Shown piece after piece: positions 11,513-19,497 of a DNA stretch of 42,742 bases. The position numbers and the translations under genes were made by a program. The stretch spans positions 1 to 42,742 of the forward strand of contig NZ_QUWV01000059.1 of the NCBI RefSeq assembly GCF_003403295.1, read 5' to 3'. The first letter of the stretch is position 1, and every line of letters starts with the position of its first letter. Below the pieces are notes generated by a model. It did no database searches and was not told the origin of the DNA. It saw nothing but the letters and a program-made list of their open reading frames with translations. The stretch comes from Komagataeibacter melaceti. GTDB lineage: Bacteria > Pseudomonadota > Alphaproteobacteria > Acetobacterales > Acetobacteraceae.

Positions 11513-12187
11513 TCAGCCGTGATGGGGTTCCGGCGCGGGTGGCAGCATGCCAAGCTGCCGGGCCGCCATGTCCGCCACCTGCCCCGTCAACTGGCTGAGT
11601 GCGGCCACCATGGCGCGCGTGCCCGAGCCCGTGGCCGGGGCGGTCAGGTCCAGTGGCGTGGACAGGTCGTGCTCAGGGTCACCGGCCCGGTGGACCGACA
11701 GGCTGCCCGCCAGATGCACAAGCCCCGCCCCGTCCCGCGCGAAGCGGGTGATCTCGACCTCCACAAACGCCTGCGCCGGAACGGTTGTGGCGTCGTTCTG
11801 GGCAAATACGGTCCGCCCCGGCAGGCGCTGCTGCAGGTCGGTGGACAGGACATGGCCGAGCATGGGGGCCAGCGGTTCGCTCCACGCGGCGGCGGACAGG
11901 GTGGACAGGCTGTAATCGTCCTGCACGCCCACGATGTTCTGCCGGTCCAGCGAGGGGGGAACGCCCGGCATCCGTACCTCGATCACGGCAGGCACCTGCG
12001 TATCGACCGTGACGGCCTGCGTGGCGGGCACGGGGGCAAGGGAATACAGCGCCGGGTCGGATGACCCGCACCCCCCCAGCGCGAGCAGGCCCGCCGCCAC
12101 GGCCACAGGCGCGGAGATGGCGCGTGCCGGGTTAAGGGAAGCGGAGCCTGTCAGGCAGTCTCGAAGATACCGTAGGGGGCGGTGCAT
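11513..12187 (-). CDS. pqiC: PqiC-like outer-membrane lipoprotein (ABC-type auxiliary component)
   Basis: A lipoprotein of the DUF330/PqiC family that anchors the PqiB tunnel to the outer membrane. The N-terminus has a long basic region, then a hydrophobic stretch and a lipobox LGGC (Cys about residue 40). Downstream come the characteristic DPALYSLAPV, VIEVRMPGVPPSLDRQNIV and WSEPLAPMLGHVLSTDL segments. The stop is followed by nusG on the opposite strand. It starts 4 bp after pqiB ends, so it is the last gene of pqiABC. The N-terminal extension before the lipobox is somewhat long, but no later start is convincing. Confidence 0.85.
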   Translation of the reverse strand: MHRPLRYLRDCLTGSASLNPARAISAPVAVAAGLLALGGCGSSDPALYSLAPVPATQAVTVDTQVPAVIEVRMPGVPPSLDRQNIVGVQDDYSLSTLSAAAWSEPLAPMLGHVLSTDLQQRLPGRTVFAQNDATTVPAQAFVEVEITRFARDGAGLVHLAGSLSVHRAGDPEHDLSTPLDLTAPATGSGTRAMVAALSQLTGQVADMAARQLGMLPPAPEPHHG

Positions 12188-12191
12188 GGTC

Positions 12192-13856
12192 TTATCGTCC
12201 CGTAATCAGAGCCGAGGGGTGATGGGTCAGGAAGTCCGACAGGAAGCGCAGTGAGCGCGCCGCATCGTTAAGCTGCAGCATCATCTGCTGGAGGTTGCGC
12301 TGGAAATCGGTGTCCCCGCCATAGCTGGACAGGACCGAATTCGCGTTCTTCAGCGTCTTGTCCATCCCGGTCAGCAACTGGGGCATCTCGGTGCGGGCAT
12401 CGCGCGAGATGACCTGCAGGTTCTGGAGCGAACTGCGCAGCGCGGTCAGCGCCTGCTTCGTGTCGGGGCTGTTGATCCGCGCATCGGCATGGGCCAGCAG
12501 GCTGTTCAGGTTTTCGCCCACCTGTGTCAGCGGCATGGCGGCGATCTTGTCGCTTATGACAGACAGCGAATCCATGATGCCGGACATGCCCCCGCCCTGC
12601 CCCGGCAGCACAAGGGCGTTGTCTTCCATCGTCACCTCGGCCGGTTTCGCGTTCTTGACGAAAAGCAGCGCGATCTCGGATTCGCCGGTCAGCATGCTCG
12701 TGCTCTGCACGGCGGCCCGCAGCCCCGACGCCACCTGCTTGTGCAGCAGTTCGGTCAGGGCATCGGGCGGGACCTCGCGGTTGTCCAGCACCCGTTCGGG
12801 CTGGAGTTCCATGGCCACGCGCACATGGGCCTTGCCCGTCGCCGGATCGACCTGCAGCCTGACGTCATCAATCATGCCGACCTGGATGCCGAACATGGTC
12901 AGCCGCCCGCCGCGCGTCAGCCCGGAGACCGAACTGGTCAGGTAGGTGACAAGCGGGATGCGCTGGCGGTAGCCCGCGCTGTTGGCTTCCTCCGCGCTGT
13001 CATACAGGCGGAAGGTCGTCTCCGCCCCGGCATCGGGGGGCAGGATGTTCTTCTCGTTACGGGCATCGGGCGGGTCGAACGCCACGCCACCGGACAGCAG
13101 GGCCTGAAGCGACTGGAGCTTCACCTTCAGCCCGCCGGGGCCAAGCCCCACCTGCACGCCCGATACGTTCCAGAACCGCGTATCGGTGCGCAGGTAATGG
13201 TCGTAGGGGGCCTGCACGAAAATCTGCACCCGGATCGGGCCGCGCCCTTCGGGCGGCATGGTGTAGCCCAGCACTTCCCCCACCACCACGTCACGGAAGA
13301 AGATCGGCGCCCCCTGCCCCAGCGAGCCAAGGGAATCCGTAACCAGCGTATAGGTATGGCCCGGCTGGTCCGAACGCACGCCGGGCGGGGCTTCCAGCCC
13401 GGTGAAGTGCGTTGTGTACCGCCCGCCCGGCTCACCCGCATCCATGGCGATGTACGCGCCGGACATGACGGTTTCCAGCCCGGTCACGCTGGCGCCGTTG
13501 ATGCGCGGGCGCACCACCCAGAAACGGGCATGGTCGGTCAGCATGTGCCCTGATGTGGATGTCATGCGCACGCGCACCTCCACATGGTGCAGGTCGTCGC
13601 TCAGCCGGATGGAATCGACCGTGCCCAACGGCACCGCCTTGTTCTTCACCGCGGTCTGGCCACTGACCAGCCCGTCCGCCGTGTCAAAGGTGATAACGAT
13701 CAGCGGCCCGCGCCCCGTCAGCCCGCGCCAGCCCAGGTAACCCGCGATCAGGATGGCGACGATGGGCACCAGCCACACAACCGAGAAACGGTACCGTCGC
13801 GTCCGGGCCAGTGGCGGAACACCCTGCGGGTCGTTGGAAAGAGAATCGTCATTCAC
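12192..13856 (-). CDS. pqiB: PqiB, MCE (MlaD) domain tunnel protein
   Basis: PqiB forms stacked hexameric MCE rings with a long helical needle that bridges the periplasm for lipid transport. It has one N-terminal membrane helix (about 24-43, SVVWLVPIVAILIAGYLGW), then MCE repeats starting at GPLIVITFDTADGLVSGQTA and again at TTHFTGLEAPPGV and RIPLVTYLTSSVSGLTRGG, and a C-terminal coiled region (TDTKQALTALRSSLQNL-like, seen as DTKQALTALRSSLQ). GTG at 13856 is chosen because it overlaps the pqiA stop by four bases (GTGA); the frame is open upstream but inside pqiA. Length 554 aa, typical of three-MCE PqiB. Confidence 0.9.
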   Translation of the reverse strand: MNDDSLSNDPQGVPPLARTRRYRFSVVWLVPIVAILIAGYLGWRGLTGRGPLIVITFDTADGLVSGQTAVKNKAVPLGTVDSIRLSDDLHHVEVRVRMTSTSGHMLTDHARFWVVRPRINGASVTGLETVMSGAYIAMDAGEPGGRYTTHFTGLEAPPGVRSDQPGHTYTLVTDSLGSLGQGAPIFFRDVVVGEVLGYTMPPEGRGPIRVQIFVQAPYDHYLRTDTRFWNVSGVQVGLGPGGLKVKLQSLQALLSGGVAFDPPDARNEKNILPPDAGAETTFRLYDSAEEANSAGYRQRIPLVTYLTSSVSGLTRGGRLTMFGIQVGMIDDVRLQVDPATGKAHVRVAMELQPERVLDNREVPPDALTELLHKQVASGLRAAVQSTSMLTGESEIALLFVKNAKPAEVTMEDNALVLPGQGGGMSGIMDSLSVISDKIAAMPLTQVGENLNSLLAHADARINSPDTKQALTALRSSLQNLQVISRDARTEMPQLLTGMDKTLKNANSVLSSYGGDTDFQRNLQQMMLQLNDAARSLRFLSDFLTHHPSALITGR

Positions 13857-15316
13857 GCCTGGTCTGGCTCCATGCTGGCCGGGGAAAGGGAAGACGGGAC
13901 GGCCGGGTCCGCCCGTGCGCGCAGCACGGCGGGCGGCAGGCCATCGGGAACGGGGCCGTTGCGGCCCGCCGCGTCCCACATGATGCGGGGGTCAAAGCTC
14001 CATGCCGCCAGCAGCGTCAGCACCACGACGGCAGCGAACGCCACCATCCCGGCATTGGCCGTGACACTGGCCATGGCGTTGAAGCGTACGACCGCGACAA
14101 GAATGGAAATCATGAATACGTCGATCATGGACCACCGCCCCACCATATCGACCACCCGGAATAGCCGCGTGCGCATGACCAGATGCCCGCGCGCGCCCCG
14201 CCATGTCTGCAGGATCATCCACGCAAGGCTGAGGATCTTGAGCATCGGCACAGTAATGGAGGCGAAGAACACCAGCAGCGAGAGCGGGATCATGCCATCC
14301 ATCCACAGTTCGATGGCCCCTTCGACAATGGTGTGCCCACCACCGCCCCCCATGCGCAGGAATGTCATGACCGGGTAGAGATTGGCGGGGATGTAGAACA
14401 CGATCGCCGCGATCAGGAAGGCGGTGGTGCGTGAGAGTGTCTGCGGCAGGCGTCGCCAGACTTTGTGTTCACAGCGCGGGCATATGCCCACACAGCTCAG
14501 GTTCGAGACGGGATGCGACAGCTCGCCTACCAGCCCGCATGCGCTGCACGCCACCAGATGGTCCACCGGCGGCATCTCGATCTCATCAATATGCACATAC
14601 GCGACGGCGGCGGTCTCACCCCCTTCGCTGCGGGTGAGGGAATCAATCCGCCGGTGCCGCCAGATCATATCGGTATCGAGCGTGGAATCGGTGGCCGCCA
14701 TGGTCAGCATCAGCGCGCCGATCAGGTACACGGCCGGCCCCACATCCACATGCGCCATGTCCGTCAGCTTGGTGTAGGCGACGAAGATGCCAAGGATATA
14801 GACCTCAACCATCGACCACGGCCGCAGCTTGTCATACCAGACCAGGATGCGCGGTCCCCAGTCGGGCAGTTGCGGGCGGGAGCCTGCATACAGGATGGCG
14901 AACATGAACCCGATGGCCACCGCCGGGGCCAGCACCGTCACCGCGCCGACAAGTATCCCGGCTTCCCCCCACCCTTCGTGCATGAGTTCCATCGGCCCGG
15001 TCAGCAGGTCCACCGTGCGCTGCCTGCCGTACACATCCAGCGTCATGAGCGATGAGGCGAGTGCTGCGAAATAGAACGCCGCCGAACTGATGCAGAACGC
15101 CAGCGGCGCGGCCAGCGGGGCCGTACGCCGCCTGCGCGCCATTTTCTGCCCGCAGCGCACGCACAGGGCCTGCTGGCCCGGCTCAAGGTCTGGCAGGCGC
15201 TGGTACAGCCCGCAGCCGGGACATTCCGACAGCCCGCCAATAACGCGCACATGCCGCACGGGCCCCAGGCCAAGGTCATCGCAGCGCAGGCGCGCGGGGG
15301 GAGAGGACATGCTCAT
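13853..15316 (-). CDS. pqiA: PqiA inner-membrane protein
   Basis: The polytopic inner-membrane partner of PqiB. It has two tandem PqiA domains, each with a Cys pair zinc-ribbon-like N-terminus (C32-x2-C35 and C52-x2-C55; then CSACG and CPRCEHKVWRR before the second half) followed by four or so membrane helices (for example FYIPANLYPVMTFL). The 487-aa length fits. The first ATG (15316) is used; a second two codons later is equally possible. It is the first gene of pqiABC. No pqiABC inducer is visible in the sequence. Confidence 0.9.
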   Translation of the reverse strand: MSMSSPPARLRCDDLGLGPVRHVRVIGGLSECPGCGLYQRLPDLEPGQQALCVRCGQKMARRRRTAPLAAPLAFCISSAAFYFAALASSLMTLDVYGRQRTVDLLTGPMELMHEGWGEAGILVGAVTVLAPAVAIGFMFAILYAGSRPQLPDWGPRILVWYDKLRPWSMVEVYILGIFVAYTKLTDMAHVDVGPAVYLIGALMLTMAATDSTLDTDMIWRHRRIDSLTRSEGGETAAVAYVHIDEIEMPPVDHLVACSACGLVGELSHPVSNLSCVGICPRCEHKVWRRLPQTLSRTTAFLIAAIVFYIPANLYPVMTFLRMGGGGGHTIVEGAIELWMDGMIPLSLLVFFASITVPMLKILSLAWMILQTWRGARGHLVMRTRLFRVVDMVGRWSMIDVFMISILVAVVRFNAMASVTANAGMVAFAAVVVLTLLAAWSFDPRIMWDAAGRNGPVPDGLPPAVLRARADPAVPSSLSPASMEPDQA

Positions 15317-15411
15317 ACCCCGCCTAACATATAGACCAAATTAAAATGGGGAATGCCGCATTTGAGATATTGCATCATTTCAGCCCATCGTTTATCAGAC
15401 GCCATAGGTTT

Positions 15412-15486
15412 GCCGACATAGCTCAGGGGTAGAGCAACTGATTCGTAATCAGTAGGCCCTCGGTTCAATTCCGAGTGTCGGCACCA
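15412..15486 (+). tRNA. tRNA-Thr (anticodon CGT)
   Basis: Acceptor GCCGACA/TGTCGGC, D-arm GCTCAGGGGTAGAGC, anticodon stem CTGAT/ATCAG around TTCGTAA (CGT), T-arm with GGTTCAATTCC, and an encoded CCA. It reads ACG codons. Confidence 0.96.
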
Positions 15487-15560
15487 CCTTTCTCCCCTTA
15501 TATCCAGTGTTTCACCGGCTGGCGCCTTCAGGCGCCGGGGGCTGAAGAATGCGCGCGCCA

Positions 15561-16910
15561 TTACAGCCCGCACCAGCCCAGCAGCAGGCACATCCCCAGC
15601 CCGGTCAGGCCGATCAGCGTCTCGATCACGGACCATGTCCATGCCGTCTGCGGCACGCTCAGCCCCAGCGTGTCGCGCACCTGCCAGAACCCGGAATCGT
15701 TCATCGGCCCGAACATGACCGCCCCCGCCCCCGTGGCCAGCACCAGCAGCTCGGGCGAGACACCATGCCCATGCGCCATGATCGGGGCCACGATGCCCGC
15801 CGTGGTGCTCATGGCCACAGTGGCCGAGCCCACCGCCACCCGCATGCCCGCGGCCAGCCCCCATGCCAGCAGCAGCAGCGGCACATGCATCTCCACCGCC
15901 GCATGCGCGATCGCGTCCGAAATGCCGCTGGCCATCAGTTCCGCGCCAAAGCCGCCACCCGCCCCGATCATGAGCAGCAGGCTGGCCAGCGGGCCAAGAC
16001 ATTCGTTGGAACAGGCCAGTATCTTTTCCTTCGTCAGCCCCCGCCGCAGCCCCAGGGTCCAGAAGGACAGCAGGGCCGCCAGCCCCAGCCCCACATTCGC
16101 ATCCCCCACAAAACGCAGGGCGGCGGCCCATCCATCCCCGATCGGCCCCATGAACCGCACGGCCGACCCCGCCAGCATCAGCACCATGGGGGCAAGGATG
16201 GTGAACAGCGTAATCCCGAAACCTGGCAGCGCGGCAGGGTCGCGCGGCGTATCACGCCCGTGCTGGCTGGCGGCGGCGGCCCCCGCATCCGCCGGCAGGC
16301 GCGGCACGATGAAGCGGGTGTAAAGCGGGCCGGAAATGATCGCAGCCGGCACGCTCACCACCGCCCCCATCCAGATCAGGCGCCCGACATCGGCATGATA
16401 GGCCGCAAGGGCGAACATCGCGCCCGGATGCGGCGGCATATACCCCTGCACCACCGACAGGGCGGCCGTAACCGGCAGCGCCACGTGCAGCAGGGGCATA
16501 CGGGTCTGGCGTGCGATGGAAAAGGCCAGCGGCACCAGAATGACAAACCCGACCGTAAAGAAAACCGACAGCCCGACCAGCAGCCCGATCAGCATCATGG
16601 CCCAGTCCACCCGCCGCGCGCCCGCCACCGACACCACGGTCATGGCGATGCGGTCCGCCCCGCCGGAAACCTCCAGCATCTTGCCCATCATCGTGCCCAG
16701 CGCGATGACGGAGGCGATCTGCCCCAGCACGTCGCCCGCCCCGGTCTCGAACGCGCTCACCACCCTTGTCGCAGGCATGCCAGCGGCAAAGCCCAGCAGC
16801 ACGGAGGCGATGAACAGCGAAAGGAAGGGGTTGAGCTTGACCCGCTCGATCAGGAAAACAACGACGCCTATGGCCACAACAGCCAGTAACAGGGCCATTC
16901 CGACCGACAT
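15561..16910 (-). CDS. gntP: Gluconate permease family (GntP) transporter
   Basis: An inner-membrane proton symporter of the GntP family, which takes up gluconate and related sugar acids. The protein is almost entirely hydrophobic, with more than ten membrane segments; family-like stretches are KLNPFLSLFIASVLLGFAAG, YMPPHPGAMFALAAYHAD and GPMNDSGFWQVRDTLGLS. The ATG at 16910 has AGGGAG upstream and gives 449 aa, close to the E. coli GntT length; an upstream in-frame extension is non-homologous. It lies 16 bp after the outer-membrane factor gene and is probably the last gene of the marR operon, an unexpected partner for an exporter. Gluconate itself is an inferred substrate. Confidence 0.87.
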   Translation of the reverse strand: MSVGMALLLAVVAIGVVVFLIERVKLNPFLSLFIASVLLGFAAGMPATRVVSAFETGAGDVLGQIASVIALGTMMGKMLEVSGGADRIAMTVVSVAGARRVDWAMMLIGLLVGLSVFFTVGFVILVPLAFSIARQTRMPLLHVALPVTAALSVVQGYMPPHPGAMFALAAYHADVGRLIWMGAVVSVPAAIISGPLYTRFIVPRLPADAGAAAASQHGRDTPRDPAALPGFGITLFTILAPMVLMLAGSAVRFMGPIGDGWAAALRFVGDANVGLGLAALLSFWTLGLRRGLTKEKILACSNECLGPLASLLLMIGAGGGFGAELMASGISDAIAHAAVEMHVPLLLLAWGLAAGMRVAVGSATVAMSTTAGIVAPIMAHGHGVSPELLVLATGAGAVMFGPMNDSGFWQVRDTLGLSVPQTAWTWSVIETLIGLTGLGMCLLLGWCGL

Positions 16911-16926
16911 CCACACGTCTCCCTGA

Positions 16927-18369
16927 TTACGGCCCGGACCCGCGCAGCACCGGTGTCGCCTGTTCCCACCCGCCCCCCAGGGCGCGGGCAAGCTGTATGG
17001 TGGCCAGCGTGCGGGCGTCCTGGTTGGCCAGCACATCTGCCTGCGCGTCCAGCACCTGCATGCGGGCGTGCAGCACATCACCCAGATTGCGCTGCCCACC
17101 GGCATACAGTCCGGCCATATCCCGCGCAACCTGCCGTGCCTGTTCCATCGCGCGGGTCAGTTCCACATCACGGCTGTCCAGCCCGAGGCGGTTTTCATAC
17201 CCATCCTCCACCTCCGCCAGCGCGCGCAGTATGCTCTGGTCATATCCGGCCACGGCGGCGTCCAGCCGGGCATCGGCGGCGTGAATACGCGCCTGTATGC
17301 GGTTGGCGGTGAAAATGGGCAGGTAGCTGGTCAGCGCGATCAGCCCGCCCGTGCCGGACAGGCCGGGAATCCCGTCAAAGCGCAGCCGCCCGTTGCCACC
17401 AAAAAATTCCAGCCCGAAACGCGGCAGCAGGTCGGTCTTGGCGCTTTTCAGCCGGTTCAGCGCCGCATCCACCTGATCGCGCCGGGCGCGGACATCGGGC
17501 CTGCGCTCCAGCACCTCATCAGGCATCTCGCCTGCGGGTGCCGGGGGCAGGTAGTAAGCGGGCGGCGGCACGGGGTCCGGCAGCCCCTCGGGCACCTGGC
17601 CGGACAGGACCGCCAGCCGCCTGCGCATAAGATCAAGCTGGGCCACAAGCATGGGCCTGCGCGCCCGCAGGCCGGACAGCTTCTGGTCAATGCCGGTGAC
17701 ATCCGCCGCATTCGCCTGCCCCGATGCGAAGCGGGCCTGACCATAGGCATGCAACTGTTCCAGCGTGGCGATGCCCTGATCGGTCAGCGCGATCTGGCGT
17801 TGCAGCCCCTGGGCCTGCAGGTAGTCATCCGCCGCATCGGCGGCGATGACCATCTGCACGCCATGGAAATATTCCTCCTCCGCCGCGACACCGGCCTTCG
17901 CGGCCTTTACATCGGCATGGCGGCCACCGAACAGGTCCGGCTCCCACGATGCACCGACCCCGGCCAGATGCGCGTCCGTTCCGGGGTCATTGCCGGGCAC
18001 GAGGCTGGTGGGGTTGCGCCAGTCCATGCCCCCACCCAGCATGCTGCCCGTGGCCCCCACGGTGGGATACAGCGCCGAACGCGCGACCGTGTGCAGCGCA
18101 CGCGCCTCACGCACGCGGTCGCGCGCCATGCGCAGGTCGGGGCTGGCGGCCAACGCCGTCTCGACCGCATGTGTCAGCCCCGGGTCATGCCAGGCCTCCC
18201 ACCAGCGGGTCAGGTCCGTCCGTGGCGTATCGGCAGCCGGTACCTGCGTGAACTGCCGCGGCACCACCACGCGGGAGGCCGGGGCGCGTGTGTGAAAGGG
18301 CGAACACCCCGCCACCAGCCCCATGGCCACCACCATGCACGCCATCCGTGCCCATCCGTTCCCCATCAT
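16927..18369 (-). CDS. NodT-type outer-membrane efflux lipoprotein
   Basis: An outer-membrane channel of the TolC/OMF superfamily. The N-terminus is a lipoprotein signal ending in a VAGC lipobox (Cys 22). Two OEP repeats follow: LTRWWEAWHDPGLTHAVETA with LRMARDRVREARAL, and, in the second half, PDVRARRDQVDAALNRLKSA; the tail has LARALGGGWEQ. Length 480 aa. The ATG at 18369 overlaps the upstream permease stop (ATGA); an ATG at 18366 has better spacing to the AGGA. Together with the HlyD-like adaptor and the ABC components upstream it completes a tripartite exporter. Confidence 0.9.
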   Translation of the reverse strand: MMGNGWARMACMVVAMGLVAGCSPFHTRAPASRVVVPRQFTQVPAADTPRTDLTRWWEAWHDPGLTHAVETALAASPDLRMARDRVREARALHTVARSALYPTVGATGSMLGGGMDWRNPTSLVPGNDPGTDAHLAGVGASWEPDLFGGRHADVKAAKAGVAAEEEYFHGVQMVIAADAADDYLQAQGLQRQIALTDQGIATLEQLHAYGQARFASGQANAADVTGIDQKLSGLRARRPMLVAQLDLMRRRLAVLSGQVPEGLPDPVPPPAYYLPPAPAGEMPDEVLERRPDVRARRDQVDAALNRLKSAKTDLLPRFGLEFFGGNGRLRFDGIPGLSGTGGLIALTSYLPIFTANRIQARIHAADARLDAAVAGYDQSILRALAEVEDGYENRLGLDSRDVELTRAMEQARQVARDMAGLYAGGQRNLGDVLHARMQVLDAQADVLANQDARTLATIQLARALGGGWEQATPVLRGSGP

Positions 18370-19493
18370 TCCTGCCTTGCCAACATGGATCTGAACCGCG
18401 CGAGCGCGCACATAAGAAATACGATACCCGTCAGGCTTACGGTCAGCAGCGGCAGCATGATCGCATCCAGCCCCGCGCCCCGGTACAGGATGGCCTGTGA
18501 CAGGTTGACGAACTGCGTGGTGGGCAGGAACCGCACCACCACCTGCATGGCGGCGGGCATGCTCTCCACCGGGGTTGCAGCACCCGACAGCAGGTACGCC
18601 ACCGCATAGACCGGCACCACCAGCAGCCCGAACTGCGGCATGGTGGGGGCGACGGTGGCCAGCATGATGCCCAGCGCCGTGGCGGAAAACAGGTACAGCA
18701 GCGCGCACGCCGCAAACAGCGTGACCGACCCCGCCAGCGGCACCCCCAGCCACACATGCACCACCAGCCATAGTGACAGCATGGCACCCACGAATATGAC
18801 CAGCCCGTTGGTCACGATTTTCGCAATCGCGATCTCGCTGGCCGTGACCGGCATGACCAGCAGGTGCTCCAGCGTGCCGTGCTCGCGTTCACGGATCACC
18901 GCCGCCCCCACCAGCACGATGGAAAGAATGGTGATGTTGGTCACGATCTGCATGACCGAGGTGAACCACTTCGATTCGTTATTGGGGTTGAAGCGGATGC
19001 GGCTCTGCACGCTGAAGGGCACCTGCTGCGCCAGCGCGGGCGTGTGCAGCACGTCACTGACCGCGCCCAGCATGATCTCGTTCAGGTAGGCCGTGCCCAG
19101 CCCCGCCTGCGTCATGGCCGTGGCGTCCACACGTATCTGCACCGCGGGCGTGCGGCCCGCCAGTATGTCGGCCTCGAAACGCGGGGGGATATCGACCACG
19201 AATATGTAGTCCCCCTCGTCCATGCCACGCAGGGCCTCCGCACGGTCCACCATGACGGGGGGCTTGAAATAGGGCGGCAGCACCGCATCGCGCATGCGGC
19301 GCGACAGGGTGGTGTTGTCCTCATCCATAAAGGCGATGGTCGCGTTCGAGACCTCGACCTTCACGCCACTGGCCACCAGCAGCACGCCCGCGCTGAAGGC
19401 GAACACGATCAGCCCCAGCAGCACGCGGTCGTGCACAAGGCTGCGCAGCTCCTTGCCACACAGCAGCCCGACATTGACCAGCCAGCGCATCAT
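18366..19493 (-). CDS. yhhJ: ABC-2 type permease (YhhJ/YbhR-like)
   Basis: An inner-membrane export permease. One N-terminal helix (LIVFAFSAGVLLVASGVKVE) is followed by a large periplasmic domain (about 45-175) and five C-terminal helices, the ABC2_membrane_3 layout. The segment REREHGTLEHLLVMPVTASE is the usual coupling-helix motif of this family. Length 375 aa. It has a short gap to rbbA upstream (4 bp) and a 4-bp overlap with the outer-membrane factor. The order hlyD-rbbA-yhhJ matches the E. coli yhiI-rbbA-yhhJ cluster. Confidence 0.9.
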   Translation of the reverse strand: MMRWLVNVGLLCGKELRSLVHDRVLLGLIVFAFSAGVLLVASGVKVEVSNATIAFMDEDNTTLSRRMRDAVLPPYFKPPVMVDRAEALRGMDEGDYIFVVDIPPRFEADILAGRTPAVQIRVDATAMTQAGLGTAYLNEIMLGAVSDVLHTPALAQQVPFSVQSRIRFNPNNESKWFTSVMQIVTNITILSIVLVGAAVIREREHGTLEHLLVMPVTASEIAIAKIVTNGLVIFVGAMLSLWLVVHVWLGVPLAGSVTLFAACALLYLFSATALGIMLATVAPTMPQFGLLVVPVYAVAYLLSGAATPVESMPAAMQVVVRFLPTTQFVNLSQAILYRGAGLDAIMLPLLTVSLTGIVFLMCALARFRSMLARQE

Positions 19494-19497
19494 GCGC